From: Bacilli bacterium
GTDB taxonomy: Bacteria; Bacillota_I; Bacilli_A; RFN20; CAG-826
DNA: 5,876 nucleotides
Reading direction: 5' to 3'
NCBI GenBank assembly: GCA_017619815.1
Contig: JAFZRR010000050.1
Location: forward strand, 1-5,876
Below, piece after piece: positions 1 through 5,211 of the stretch; position 1 is the first letter of the stretch; every line of letters starts with the position of its first letter. The position numbers and the translations under genes were made by a program. A model generated the notes under the pieces. That model searched no databases, was not told the origin of the DNA, and saw only the letters and a list, made by a program, of their open reading frames with translations.

Positions 1-2
1 AA

Positions 3-137
3 GATATGAAAACACCAGAAATAGCGAAAATGGTGGAAGAAAGAATCGAACAAGCAATCTCCTTCGATCTCAGAAAGAAAGATCACGTAGAGATGGCTAA
101 AATCGATAAAAAATATAGATTCAATAAAATAATCTAA
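3..137 (+). CDS. C-terminal fragment of an unrecognised protein
   Basis: An open frame enters from the left edge and ends at TAA (135-137), giving 44 residues that begin DMKTPEIAKMVEERIEQA and end FNKII. It is highly charged, rich in Lys and Glu, and probably helical. It has no membrane segment or Cys motif. The other two forward frames are closed early (TGA at 7-9; TAA at 110-112), and a good terminator follows directly, so this is probably the true end of a gene that starts outside the window. I do not recognise the family. The phrase PEIA-x-x-(V/I)-E-x-(R/K)-I loosely recalls the variable C-terminal tail of RecA proteins, but such a short charged helix is not diagnostic and I do not assign it. 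Confidence 0.6.
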   Translation, partial: DMKTPEIAKMVEERIEQAISFDLRKKDHVEMAKIDKKYRFNKII

Positions 138-142
138 ATTAA

Positions 143-170
143 GAAGGATGCTAATAAGCATCTTTTCTTT
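143..170 (+). terminator. Rho-independent terminator of the left-edge gene
   Basis: GATGCT (147-152) and AGCATC (157-162) form a perfect 6-bp stem with an AATA loop. The stem can be lengthened by A-U and G-U pairs on its outer side, and it is followed by the T-rich run TTTTCTTTTT. It starts only about six bases after the TAA of the partial gene. Confidence 0.8.
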
Positions 171-180
171 TTATAAGCAA

Positions 181-207
181 TAAAAAAGGCTGGACCGAAG
201 TCCAACC
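181..207 (-). terminator. Rho-independent terminator of the lipoprotein gene, UUCG loop
   Basis: Read on the minus strand, GGTTGGAC-TTCG-GTCCAGCC (207-188) makes an 8-bp stem with one G-U pair, closed by a C(UUCG)G tetraloop, which is known to be exceptionally stable. Six Ts follow (187-182). On the plus strand the same element has a C-A mismatch and a poorer T run, so it is oriented for the minus-strand gene, whose stop codon lies about 22 bases upstream. Confidence 0.9.
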
Positions 208-229
208 TAATTTATTTTGTTTTACTCAA

Positions 230-2329
230 TTATTGAGCACTAACTTCACTAACGGAAACGTAGGTAATGAAGTATGGATCATCTGCATCACTCATACCAG
301 AGAGGTCAGCTTCGATTTGAATAACGATCACTTTTCCTTCTGTAGCTGATGGTAAGTAGTAAAGATAATATTCACTATTGCCTTGAGCGATTGGATTTCT
401 GCTGTCCGCTTGAGCAACTGATGGGATGACATAGTTTTCGAAGTAACCGAGAACTGTAGCTTTGTAAGTTGCGCCCCAAGCGCCTGCGAAGTATGAGGTA
501 CCAACATATTGTGGTGTGCCAAACACGTTTTCGTGTGCGTCTAATAAGTAGCTGTATGTTCCTGCAGCTGTCCATTTTGCATCAGCGGCCATATTGAATA
601 AGTGTAATGCGGCTTTGCTGCTGTTGAGGATGACACTTGAAACGATGCATAAACCATCAATAATACTGTTTTGACCTGTGAATCCGACATAAACGAATTC
701 GCCTGTGGATGCTTTGAAGTAACCATCTAAATCAAATAATGGTAAGTAGTAATCACCGACAAATCCAGCTGCTTCTAATGAAGAAACGTATGCTGCAGCG
801 GCTGCTTGCCATGCTTCATTGTCAGCAAATGTGCCATCAGCAAATTCTGGGTAGAATTCGACCATGCCAAGACCTTCAACGTCTTCATAGCCTTTCCAAT
901 CCATGTAGATGCCTGTTAAGGCTGATGCTGCTGCTGCTGGTAAATCTGGAAGTGCGCTTTCGAAACCAGAAATGTCTCTACCAACGACTGATTCATATTG
1001 AGCAATAGCTTCTGCAAATGTAGAAACTTCTGCATCTGTAGCTCTGATACCGGCAAAGATAATACCGACTTCAGCGTTTTGTAAGAAGATGTTGAGTTCT
1101 GCGACGACAACAGCGCTTTCGCCTTCGCCTTCTTTTAAGACGTAGTAGTAATCATCTGCGATTTCGTCAGAAACTTCTTCATCTAATACCCAACCTGTTA
1201 AGGCTGCGGCTTTTGCTTTGATTTCTTCAAATGCTTCTTCAGCATGTGCTGCGCCTGTGTTGGCGGTAACATAGAAGGAACCAACTTTATCTAAGTCTGC
1301 GAATGGCCAATTTTCAATGCCTTCTTCACCGACTAAATCTTCAAGGTTGCCACTGAAGTTTTCAGTTAAGAGATAAGAGAATGTCTTTGTATCACTTAAA
1401 TCTGGGACTTCAACGCCTTTGAATTTGCCGTTATAACGGCCTTGAATTTCGGACCATTGTGTTAAGATAACTGGACGATCTTCTTCTGCGACTTCTTCTG
1501 TATAGATTGGGCCCCATTGGTTTTCAAGAAGGAAGCACATGCCACCTTTTGAATTGTCGTATTGGGAGATTGCATCAAAGAGGATGAAATCGCCGACTTC
1601 TTTATCAGCAAAGAAGTCATTGTAGAATGAGACAGCGGATGAACTTAATCCTTTAGGGAATTTGACTGTAATTGCAAATTCGTTTTCTGGATCAGCACCA
1701 TTTGTGTTTTCGCCTGGGAAGACGACTTTGAAGTCGCTTTCTGCGGAAGCGGAAACTTCACTTGGGACGGATGCTAATTGGAACATACCTTCCATTAAAG
1801 CACCGGAGTTTTGTGGAGAGTTCTTTAAGTTCTTATCGAAATTTGAACGAACTGTTTGTGAACTGCTCCAATAAGCACAACTGTATGTGGATGTACTCTT
1901 GGCTTCGTCTCTTTGACCATCTGTAAAGAAGACTTCACCATTAACGACGCAAGATGCATCTTTTAAGACTGGTCTGCCGTTAACATCTGTAAGTGTACCT
2001 TCGACTGTAACGTCTGCATATGTACCTTGTTTTTGAGCGCCTTCGGACCATTTTGGAAGTTCTGGTAATTCAACTTCAATACCTTTTAAATCGGTAATTT
2101 TGCCACCTTCAGCGTATGGGACACCAGCAACAAGGGTTGTACCAAAGTTAGAATAGACACAAAGGTTTTCCAATTTTACCTTTTTATTGGCATTAGAGAA
2201 AGAACCGTCTTCTGCTTGTGCAAACGCTTCATCAATAGTAAGCGTCACAACTTTTGGTGATTTGTTACATGCGACTAATGAAGCAGCAACACCAGCAATA
2301 GCTAGAATTTTAACTAAATTTCTTTTCAT
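230..2329 (-). CDS. Large secreted lipoprotein of unknown function
   Basis: 699 residues. The N terminus is a textbook lipoprotein signal: basic MKRNLVK, a hydrophobic core to about residue 18, then the lipobox LVAC with the lipidated Cys at 21. The product should therefore be exported by Sec, processed by Lgt/Lsp and anchored on the outer face of the membrane. The mature chain is strongly acidic, Ala- and aromatic-rich, and has no further membrane span. Residues about 28-130 read as a beta-rich region (VKLENLCVYSN, then ADVTVEGTLTDVNGRPVL), reminiscent of OB-fold-like domains of surface proteins; about 200-275 is a second beta-rich stretch. From about 345 to the end I see three loosely similar alpha/beta units: an Ala-rich helix, an aromatic strand cluster, then hydrophobic strands. 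No catalytic motif or solute-binding signature is recognised. The start is fixed by an AAAGGAG Shine-Dalgarno 7 bases upstream. By eye the gene is richer in G+C than the adjacent rsmF. A ligand-binding or adhesive role is only a guess. Confidence 0.9.
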   Translation of the reverse strand: MKRNLVKILAIAGVAASLVACNKSPKVVTLTIDEAFAQAEDGSFSNANKKVKLENLCVYSNFGTTLVAGVPYAEGGKITDLKGIEVELPELPKWSEGAQKQGTYADVTVEGTLTDVNGRPVLKDASCVVNGEVFFTDGQRDEAKSTSTYSCAYWSSSQTVRSNFDKNLKNSPQNSGALMEGMFQLASVPSEVSASAESDFKVVFPGENTNGADPENEFAITVKFPKGLSSSAVSFYNDFFADKEVGDFILFDAISQYDNSKGGMCFLLENQWGPIYTEEVAEEDRPVILTQWSEIQGRYNGKFKGVEVPDLSDTKTFSYLLTENFSGNLEDLVGEEGIENWPFADLDKVGSFYVTANTGAAHAEEAFEEIKAKAAALTGWVLDEEVSDEIADDYYYVLKEGEGESAVVVAELNIFLQNAEVGIIFAGIRATDAEVSTFAEAIAQYESVVGRDISGFESALPDLPAAAASALTGIYMDWKGYEDVEGLGMVEFYPEFADGTFADNEAWQAAAAAYVSSLEAAGFVGDYYLPLFDLDGYFKASTGEFVYVGFTGQNSIIDGLCIVSSVILNSSKAALHLFNMAADAKWTAAGTYSYLLDAHENVFGTPQYVGTSYFAGAWGATYKATVLGYFENYVIPSVAQADSRNPIAQGNSEYYLYYLPSATEGKVIVIQIEADLSGMSDADDPYFITYVSVSEVSAQ

Positions 2330-2336
2330 GTAATTT

Positions 2337-2343
2337 CTCCTTT
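2337..2343 (-). promoter_or_regulatory. Shine-Dalgarno of the lipoprotein gene
   Basis: On the minus strand AAAGGAG (2343-2337) lies 7 bases before the ATG at 2329, an optimal arrangement that decides the start codon. A TATAAA (2357-2352) just upstream could serve as a -10, but no convincing -35 is found 16-18 bases before it, so I do not call a promoter. Confidence 0.85.
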
Positions 2344-2357
2344 CGTAAAAATTTATA

Positions 2358-2398
2358 GCTTGTTAAAAGATTATTACTATTCTAAAAGTAATACAAGC
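2358..2398. repeat. Nested inverted repeats in the lipoprotein gene's upstream region
   Basis: Inner arms TATTACT (2372-2378) and AGTAATA (2387-2393) are perfect 7-bp complements around an 8-base loop. Outer arms GCTTGT (2358-2363) and ACAAGC (2393-2398) are perfect 6-bp complements and share base 2393 with the inner pair. On one side an unpaired 8-base stretch separates the arms. There is no T tract, so it is not a terminator. It could be an operator or an mRNA leader hairpin upstream of the lipoprotein start; AT-rich DNA makes chance a real possibility. Confidence 0.45.
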
Positions 2399-2439
2399 AT
2401 TTTTTTCATTTTTTCTCGAGGAGATAAATATATATTTAA

Positions 2440-3708
2440 TTAAATTTTGTGTCTCAAACCTTTAGGAAAATGGTTCTTAAAAATGCGTCCATCAGACTTT
2501 GTTAAATCCACATTTCTACCCATATAAGTAAGGAGATAGATTCCTTTTTCAATAGAGGCATTAATTGTTTCTCCAGAAAGATATTTTTGAAGTTCATTAC
2601 TTCGTAATGAATAGGTTTTTTCAAAAGAATCTATATAATGTGCGTAGTGGTAATCGTATCTGATATCACCCTTAATATCTTCACCGATTTTCACGCCCAA
2701 TCTGACGACATTAAAACACTTGAAGTTATATGGATAATTGAGGCCAAAAAGGTAGTCTCCAAAACGGTAAATTTCCTTCAAATTATATTTAAATATTTTT
2801 TTATCAATTACTTCTTTATTTTCTCTTTTTACCGAATTGCCTGGTTTTTTAATGAGACAAATATAGTGGCCTTCACCAGGGAAAATGGATGGTAAAAGAT
2901 GGACACCATAAGGCTTTTTCTTATTGATATAGAACAATGGATTATCGTTGATTTTTACTAATTCGGCATCAGTGGATTTTAGTAAATATTCAATAACATC
3001 TTCATCTTCTTCCTCGGAGAACGAACATGTGGAATAACAAATTGATCCACCAGGTTTAACCATATCGTAGGCAAGAGAAATTAATTGTTTTTGTGTTTCG
3101 GCAAACTTCAAGACTTTATTATAAGACCAGTCTTGAGCCATCTTTTCTTCTTTTCTAAACATTCCTGATCCAGAACACGGTGCATCTAAGATAATCTTAT
3201 CGAATGTATTTAAGAGTTTATTAGATATTAATGATAAATCATTATTGGTAACTACAATATTTCCTAAACCTAATCTTTCAACATTTTCCACGATAGAGAA
3301 TGTTCTTGGTTTAGATAGATCATTAGAAATAATTAAACCTGTATCCTTCATTAAAAATGAAGATTGAATGGTTTTACCTCCCGGTGCCGCGCACATATCG
3401 AGGATTAAATCATTTTCTTCGGCGTTTAATAAATAGGCTGGTACCATCGCGGATGGTTCTTGAAGATAGAAACAACCAAGTGTGTGATAGATACTTTTAC
3501 CTAAATTATATAATTCCTTTTTATAAATATACGCGTGGGCGATAAGAGGATGTTTAGTGACTTCAGGATACAAATTCAAAAATTCTTCATCGCTCATTTT
3601 CTTAGGATTTAATAAAACAGCGTGAAGAGATTCATCCTTCAAAGAATCCAATAATTTATCAATTTCTACGTTAGATAAATATGATTTGAGATGTTCGCTA
3701 AATTCCAT
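2440..3708 (-). CDS. rsmF: RsmF-type 16S rRNA (cytosine-C5)-methyltransferase
   Basis: 422 residues, NOL1/NOP2/Sun (RsmB/RsmF) family: cytoplasmic enzymes that transfer a methyl group from S-adenosylmethionine to C5 of a cytidine in RNA. Visible motifs in order: SAM-binding motif I DMCAAPGGKT (104-113), acidic motif II ISND (127-130), motif IV DAPCSGSGMFRK (175-186) with Cys178 of the conserved Pro-Cys, and motif VI YSTCSFSEEEDE (225-236) with Cys228, the nucleophile in this family. The N-terminal 80 residues match the usual RNA-binding lead-in. The C-terminal part (about 300-422) ends with GRIFKNHFPKGLRH, typical of the PUA-like tail of RsmF rather than RsmB. Members methylate 16S rRNA around C1400-C1407; the exact target here cannot be read from sequence. 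Length is normal and all key residues are present. An in-frame stop lies three codons before the ATG, so no upstream start exists; there is no Shine-Dalgarno. It is divergent from the phosphorylase gene and 110 bp ahead of the co-oriented lipoprotein gene with no clear terminator between. Confidence 0.93.
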   Translation of the reverse strand: MEFSEHLKSYLSNVEIDKLLDSLKDESLHAVLLNPKKMSDEEFLNLYPEVTKHPLIAHAYIYKKELYNLGKSIYHTLGCFYLQEPSAMVPAYLLNAEENDLILDMCAAPGGKTIQSSFLMKDTGLIISNDLSKPRTFSIVENVERLGLGNIVVTNNDLSLISNKLLNTFDKIILDAPCSGSGMFRKEEKMAQDWSYNKVLKFAETQKQLISLAYDMVKPGGSICYSTCSFSEEEDEDVIEYLLKSTDAELVKINDNPLFYINKKKPYGVHLLPSIFPGEGHYICLIKKPGNSVKRENKEVIDKKIFKYNLKEIYRFGDYLFGLNYPYNFKCFNVVRLGVKIGEDIKGDIRYDYHYAHYIDSFEKTYSLRSNELQKYLSGETINASIEKGIYLLTYMGRNVDLTKSDGRIFKNHFPKGLRHKI

Positions 3709-3714
3709 ACAAGT

Positions 3715-3720
3715 ATATTA
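3715..3720 (-). promoter_or_regulatory. Candidate -10 element immediately upstream of rsmF
   Basis: On the minus strand TAATAT (3720-3715) is followed by exactly six bases and then the ATG at 3708, so transcription from it would begin at the start codon. The -35 is weak: TACATT at 17-bp spacing. A TTGCAT (3748-3743) pairs better with the overlapping TATTAA (3723-3718), but at a long 19-bp spacing. The spacer is so AT-rich that this is tentative. Whichever -10 is real, no purine-rich ribosome site precedes the ATG. Confidence 0.3.
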
Positions 3721-3762
3721 ATACATTTCTATAAGAAAATGTATGCAAAATAACTTATAGAA
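3721..3762. repeat. Overlapping inverted repeats in the rsmF/pdp divergent spacer
   Basis: Two perfect dyads share this segment. ATACATTT (3721-3728) pairs with AAATGTAT (3737-3744) across 8 bases. TTCTATAAG (3727-3735) pairs with CTTATAGAA (3754-3762) across 18 bases. They are mutually exclusive as hairpins but could act as binding-site half-repeats for a dimeric regulator serving both divergent genes. Low-complexity AT sequence weakens the case. Confidence 0.4.
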
Positions 3763-3764
3763 TG

Positions 3765-3773
3765 TGCTAATAT
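3765..3773 (+). promoter_or_regulatory. Candidate extended -10 promoter of pdp
   Basis: TGC-TAATAT reads as an extended -10 (TG-N followed by a 4/6 match to TATAAT). It would place the transcription start near 3780, giving a leader of about 13 bases that just contains the ribosome site. There is no recognisable -35 at 17 bp (GCAAAA), which an extended -10 can tolerate. A competing -10, TAGAAT at 3758-3763 (5/6), also lacks a -35. Confidence 0.4.
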
Positions 3774-3779
3774 ATTAGC
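3766..3779. promoter_or_regulatory. Perfect 14-bp palindrome, probable operator of pdp
   Basis: GCTAATATATTAGC is identical to its reverse complement over all 14 bases, with G/C at both ends. It covers the candidate extended -10 and ends just before the pdp Shine-Dalgarno. A site here would block RNA polymerase binding or promoter clearance, as expected for a repressor operator. The regulator is unknown: DeoR- or CytR-like repressors control nucleoside catabolism in other bacteria, but nothing in the window identifies one. Confidence 0.5.
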
Positions 3780-3784
3780 GAGGT
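3780..3784 (+). promoter_or_regulatory. Shine-Dalgarno of pdp
   Basis: GAGGT matches five bases of the AGGAGGT consensus and lies 8 bases before the ATG at 3793. It supports that ATG, which also begins the family-typical MRMVD, over the second Met two codons later. Confidence 0.7.
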
Positions 3785-3792
3785 ATTTTTAT

Positions 3793-5103
3793 ATGAGAAT
3801 GGTTGATCTTATAATCAAAAAACGTGATGGTCACGAATTAACTGATGAAGAAATTACATTTTGGATTGATGGTTATGTAAAAGGTGAAATTCCAGATTAC
3901 CAATCTAGCGCAATGCAAATGGCGATTTTATTTAGAGGTATGAATAACCGTGAAATCGCGACATTAACCGATAGAATGGAACACTCTGGTGAAGTCTTAG
4001 ACTTATCCCATTTAAAAGGTGTAAAAGTTGATAAACACAGTACAGGTGGTGTTGGCGACAAGACAAGTTTGGTCCTTGGACCAATGGTTGCTGCTTGTGG
4101 CGCAACATTAGCTAAAATGAGTGGTCGTGGTTTAGGCCACACAGGTGGTACACTTGATAAACTCGAATCCATTCCTGGTGTCACAATCGCCATTGAAGGT
4201 GATAGATTTGCTAAACAAGTTAATTCCATCGGCTGCGCAATCGTCGGTCAAACAGGTTCATTAGTTCCTGCTGATAAGAAGATGTATGCCCTTAGAGACG
4301 TTACCGGAACAGTTGAATCCATTCCACTTATCGCTGCCAGTGTTATGAGTAAAAAACTCGCCAGTGGATCTGATGCGATTTTATTAGATGTCACCGTAGG
4401 TGAAGGTGCCTTCATGAAGAACATGGATGATGCGAGAACCTTAGCACATATCATGGTCGACATTGGCAATAGATTAGGAAGAAATACCAAAGCTGTATTA
4501 TCAGATATGAGTGAACCTTTAGGTTTAGCCGTTGGTAACGCTCTTGAAGTTAAAGAAGCTATCGCTGCACTTCACGGCAAAGGACCAGAAGATTTAATGG
4601 AACTCTGCTATACCGCAGGTAGCATTATGCTCGTTCAAGCGAACTGCGCAAAAGACTTAGAAGATGGTAGAAAGAAACTCCATGAAGCCATTGAATCAGG
4701 TGCTGCATTTGAGAAATTTGTCAAGATGATCGAAGCACAAGGTGGCGATATTTCTTATATCCTACATCCAGAGAAGTTCGTCGTGGCGAAAAACCTCATC
4801 GAAATTCACTCCGAACAAGAAGGCTATGTCAAGAGTTTAGACGCCCTTGATATTGGTATTGCCAGTATGCAACTCGGTGGTGGTAGAGAAACCCTTGAAG
4901 ATGTCATCGATGTGTCCGCAGGTATCATGCTCAATAAGAAGATTGGTGACTACGTGAAGAAGGGTGAACTCCTCTGCACATTACACACCAATAAGAGTGA
5001 AAAAGAATATGCTCCAATTATCGAAGATGTGAAGAAAGCTTACGTCATCGTGAAAGAAAAAGTTGAAGCACGTCCAGTTATTAGAGAAATTATTGAAAAG
5101 TAG
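3793..5103 (+). CDS. pdp: Pyrimidine-nucleoside phosphorylase (uridine/thymidine)
   Basis: 436 residues, the usual full length. The enzyme reversibly cleaves uridine, thymidine or deoxyuridine with phosphate to the free base and (deoxy)ribose-1-phosphate, feeding pyrimidine salvage in the cytoplasm as a homodimer (EC 2.4.2.2). Evidence: the N-terminal helical domain opens with MRMVDLIIKKRDGHELTDEE, as in Bacillus-type enzymes; the phosphate-binding loop is DKHSTGGVGDKTS (80-92); the family signature SGRGLGHTGGTLDKLES covers 110-126. The base-recognition residues known from the Geobacillus stearothermophilus enzyme (Arg168, Ser183, Lys187) fall at the same numbers here, in YALRD and SVMSK. The C-terminal lid domain (about 345-436) is complete and contains QLGGGRE. 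I prefer the broad pyrimidine-nucleoside name to thymidine phosphorylase (deoA) because of the resemblance to the Bacillus enzyme; sequence alone does not settle substrate range. It stands alone between its own promoter region and terminator, not in a deo operon. Confidence 0.95.
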   Translation: MRMVDLIIKKRDGHELTDEEITFWIDGYVKGEIPDYQSSAMQMAILFRGMNNREIATLTDRMEHSGEVLDLSHLKGVKVDKHSTGGVGDKTSLVLGPMVAACGATLAKMSGRGLGHTGGTLDKLESIPGVTIAIEGDRFAKQVNSIGCAIVGQTGSLVPADKKMYALRDVTGTVESIPLIAASVMSKKLASGSDAILLDVTVGEGAFMKNMDDARTLAHIMVDIGNRLGRNTKAVLSDMSEPLGLAVGNALEVKEAIAALHGKGPEDLMELCYTAGSIMLVQANCAKDLEDGRKKLHEAIESGAAFEKFVKMIEAQGGDISYILHPEKFVVAKNLIEIHSEQEGYVKSLDALDIGIASMQLGGGRETLEDVIDVSAGIMLNKKIGDYVKKGELLCTLHTNKSEKEYAPIIEDVKKAYVIVKEKVEARPVIREIIEK

Positions 5104-5118
5104 TTACTGATAAATGAC

Positions 5119-5146
5119 AAGGCCTCCTCGTGAGGTCTTTTCTTTT
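5119..5146 (+). terminator. Rho-independent terminator of pdp
   Basis: AAGGCCTC (5119-5126) pairs with GAGGTCTT (5132-5139), with one G-U pair, around the loop CTCGT; the run TTTTCTTTT overlaps its 3' arm and follows it. It lies 15 bases after the pdp TAG and separates pdp from rarA. Confidence 0.9.
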
Positions 5147-5148
5147 GT

Positions 5149-5195
5149 AATGCAAATAATATATAGGGCCTTAATCTTGATTAAAAATGCAAATA
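5149..5195 (+). repeat. Direct repeat AATGCAAATA upstream of rarA
   Basis: AATGCAAATA occurs at 5149-5158 and again at 5186-5195, 37 bases apart. The second copy falls in the spacer between the candidate -35 and -10 of rarA. A near copy, ATGCAAAATA, is at 3743-3752 in the rsmF/pdp spacer. It may be a regulator's half-site or chance in AT-rich DNA. Confidence 0.35.
5171..5184. repeat. Inverted repeat TTAATC-TT-GATTAA over the rarA -35
   Basis: Perfect 6-bp arms at 5171-5176 and 5179-5184 are separated by two bases. The right arm contains most of the -35 hexamer TTGATT (5177-5182), an operator-like position. It is short and AT-rich, so chance is possible. Confidence 0.35.
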
Positions 5196-5205
5196 TAGAT
5201 ATTAT
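5177..5205 (+). promoter_or_regulatory. Sigma-A-type promoter of rarA, predicting a leaderless mRNA
   Basis: TTGATT (-35, 5177-5182), a 17-bp spacer and TATTAT (-10, 5200-5205, 5/6) form the best promoter in the window. Six bases separate the -10 from the ATG, so the expected start site is 5212, the A of the start codon itself. This fits the absence of any Shine-Dalgarno before rarA. Confidence 0.65.
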
Positions 5206-5211
5206 TATGCT

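Noticed and set aside
3..137. Assigning the left-edge fragment as the RecA C terminus
   Set aside because: Only a loose PEIA-x-x-(V/I)-E-x-(R/K)-I likeness in a charged helix; no RecA core motif is within the window.
916..1110. Other-frame ORFs inside the lipoprotein gene, including 739-1008, 916-1110 and 1662-1874
   Set aside because: They lie within the strongly supported lipoprotein frame, have low-complexity His/Leu/Gln-rich translations without domain character, and show no ribosome site.
1201..1260. Runs of GCN-type repeats in the lipoprotein gene as a possible microsatellite or phase-variation tract
   Set aside because: The Ala codons vary (GCT, GCA, GCG, GCC) and runs are short, so this is a protein-level Ala-rich helix rather than a slippage tract.
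2416..2440. Plus-strand GAGGAG (2418-2423) resembling a Shine-Dalgarno, next to an AT palindrome
   Set aside because: No start codon with an open frame follows at suitable spacing, and it lies in the 3' region of the minus-strand rsmF. The self-complementary AAATATATATTT has no adjoining T tract, so it is not a convincing rsmF terminator either.
3897..4490. Antisense ORFs of 110 and 80 codons inside pdp
   Set aside because: They are complements of conserved phosphorylase codons, and the translations show no family motifs.
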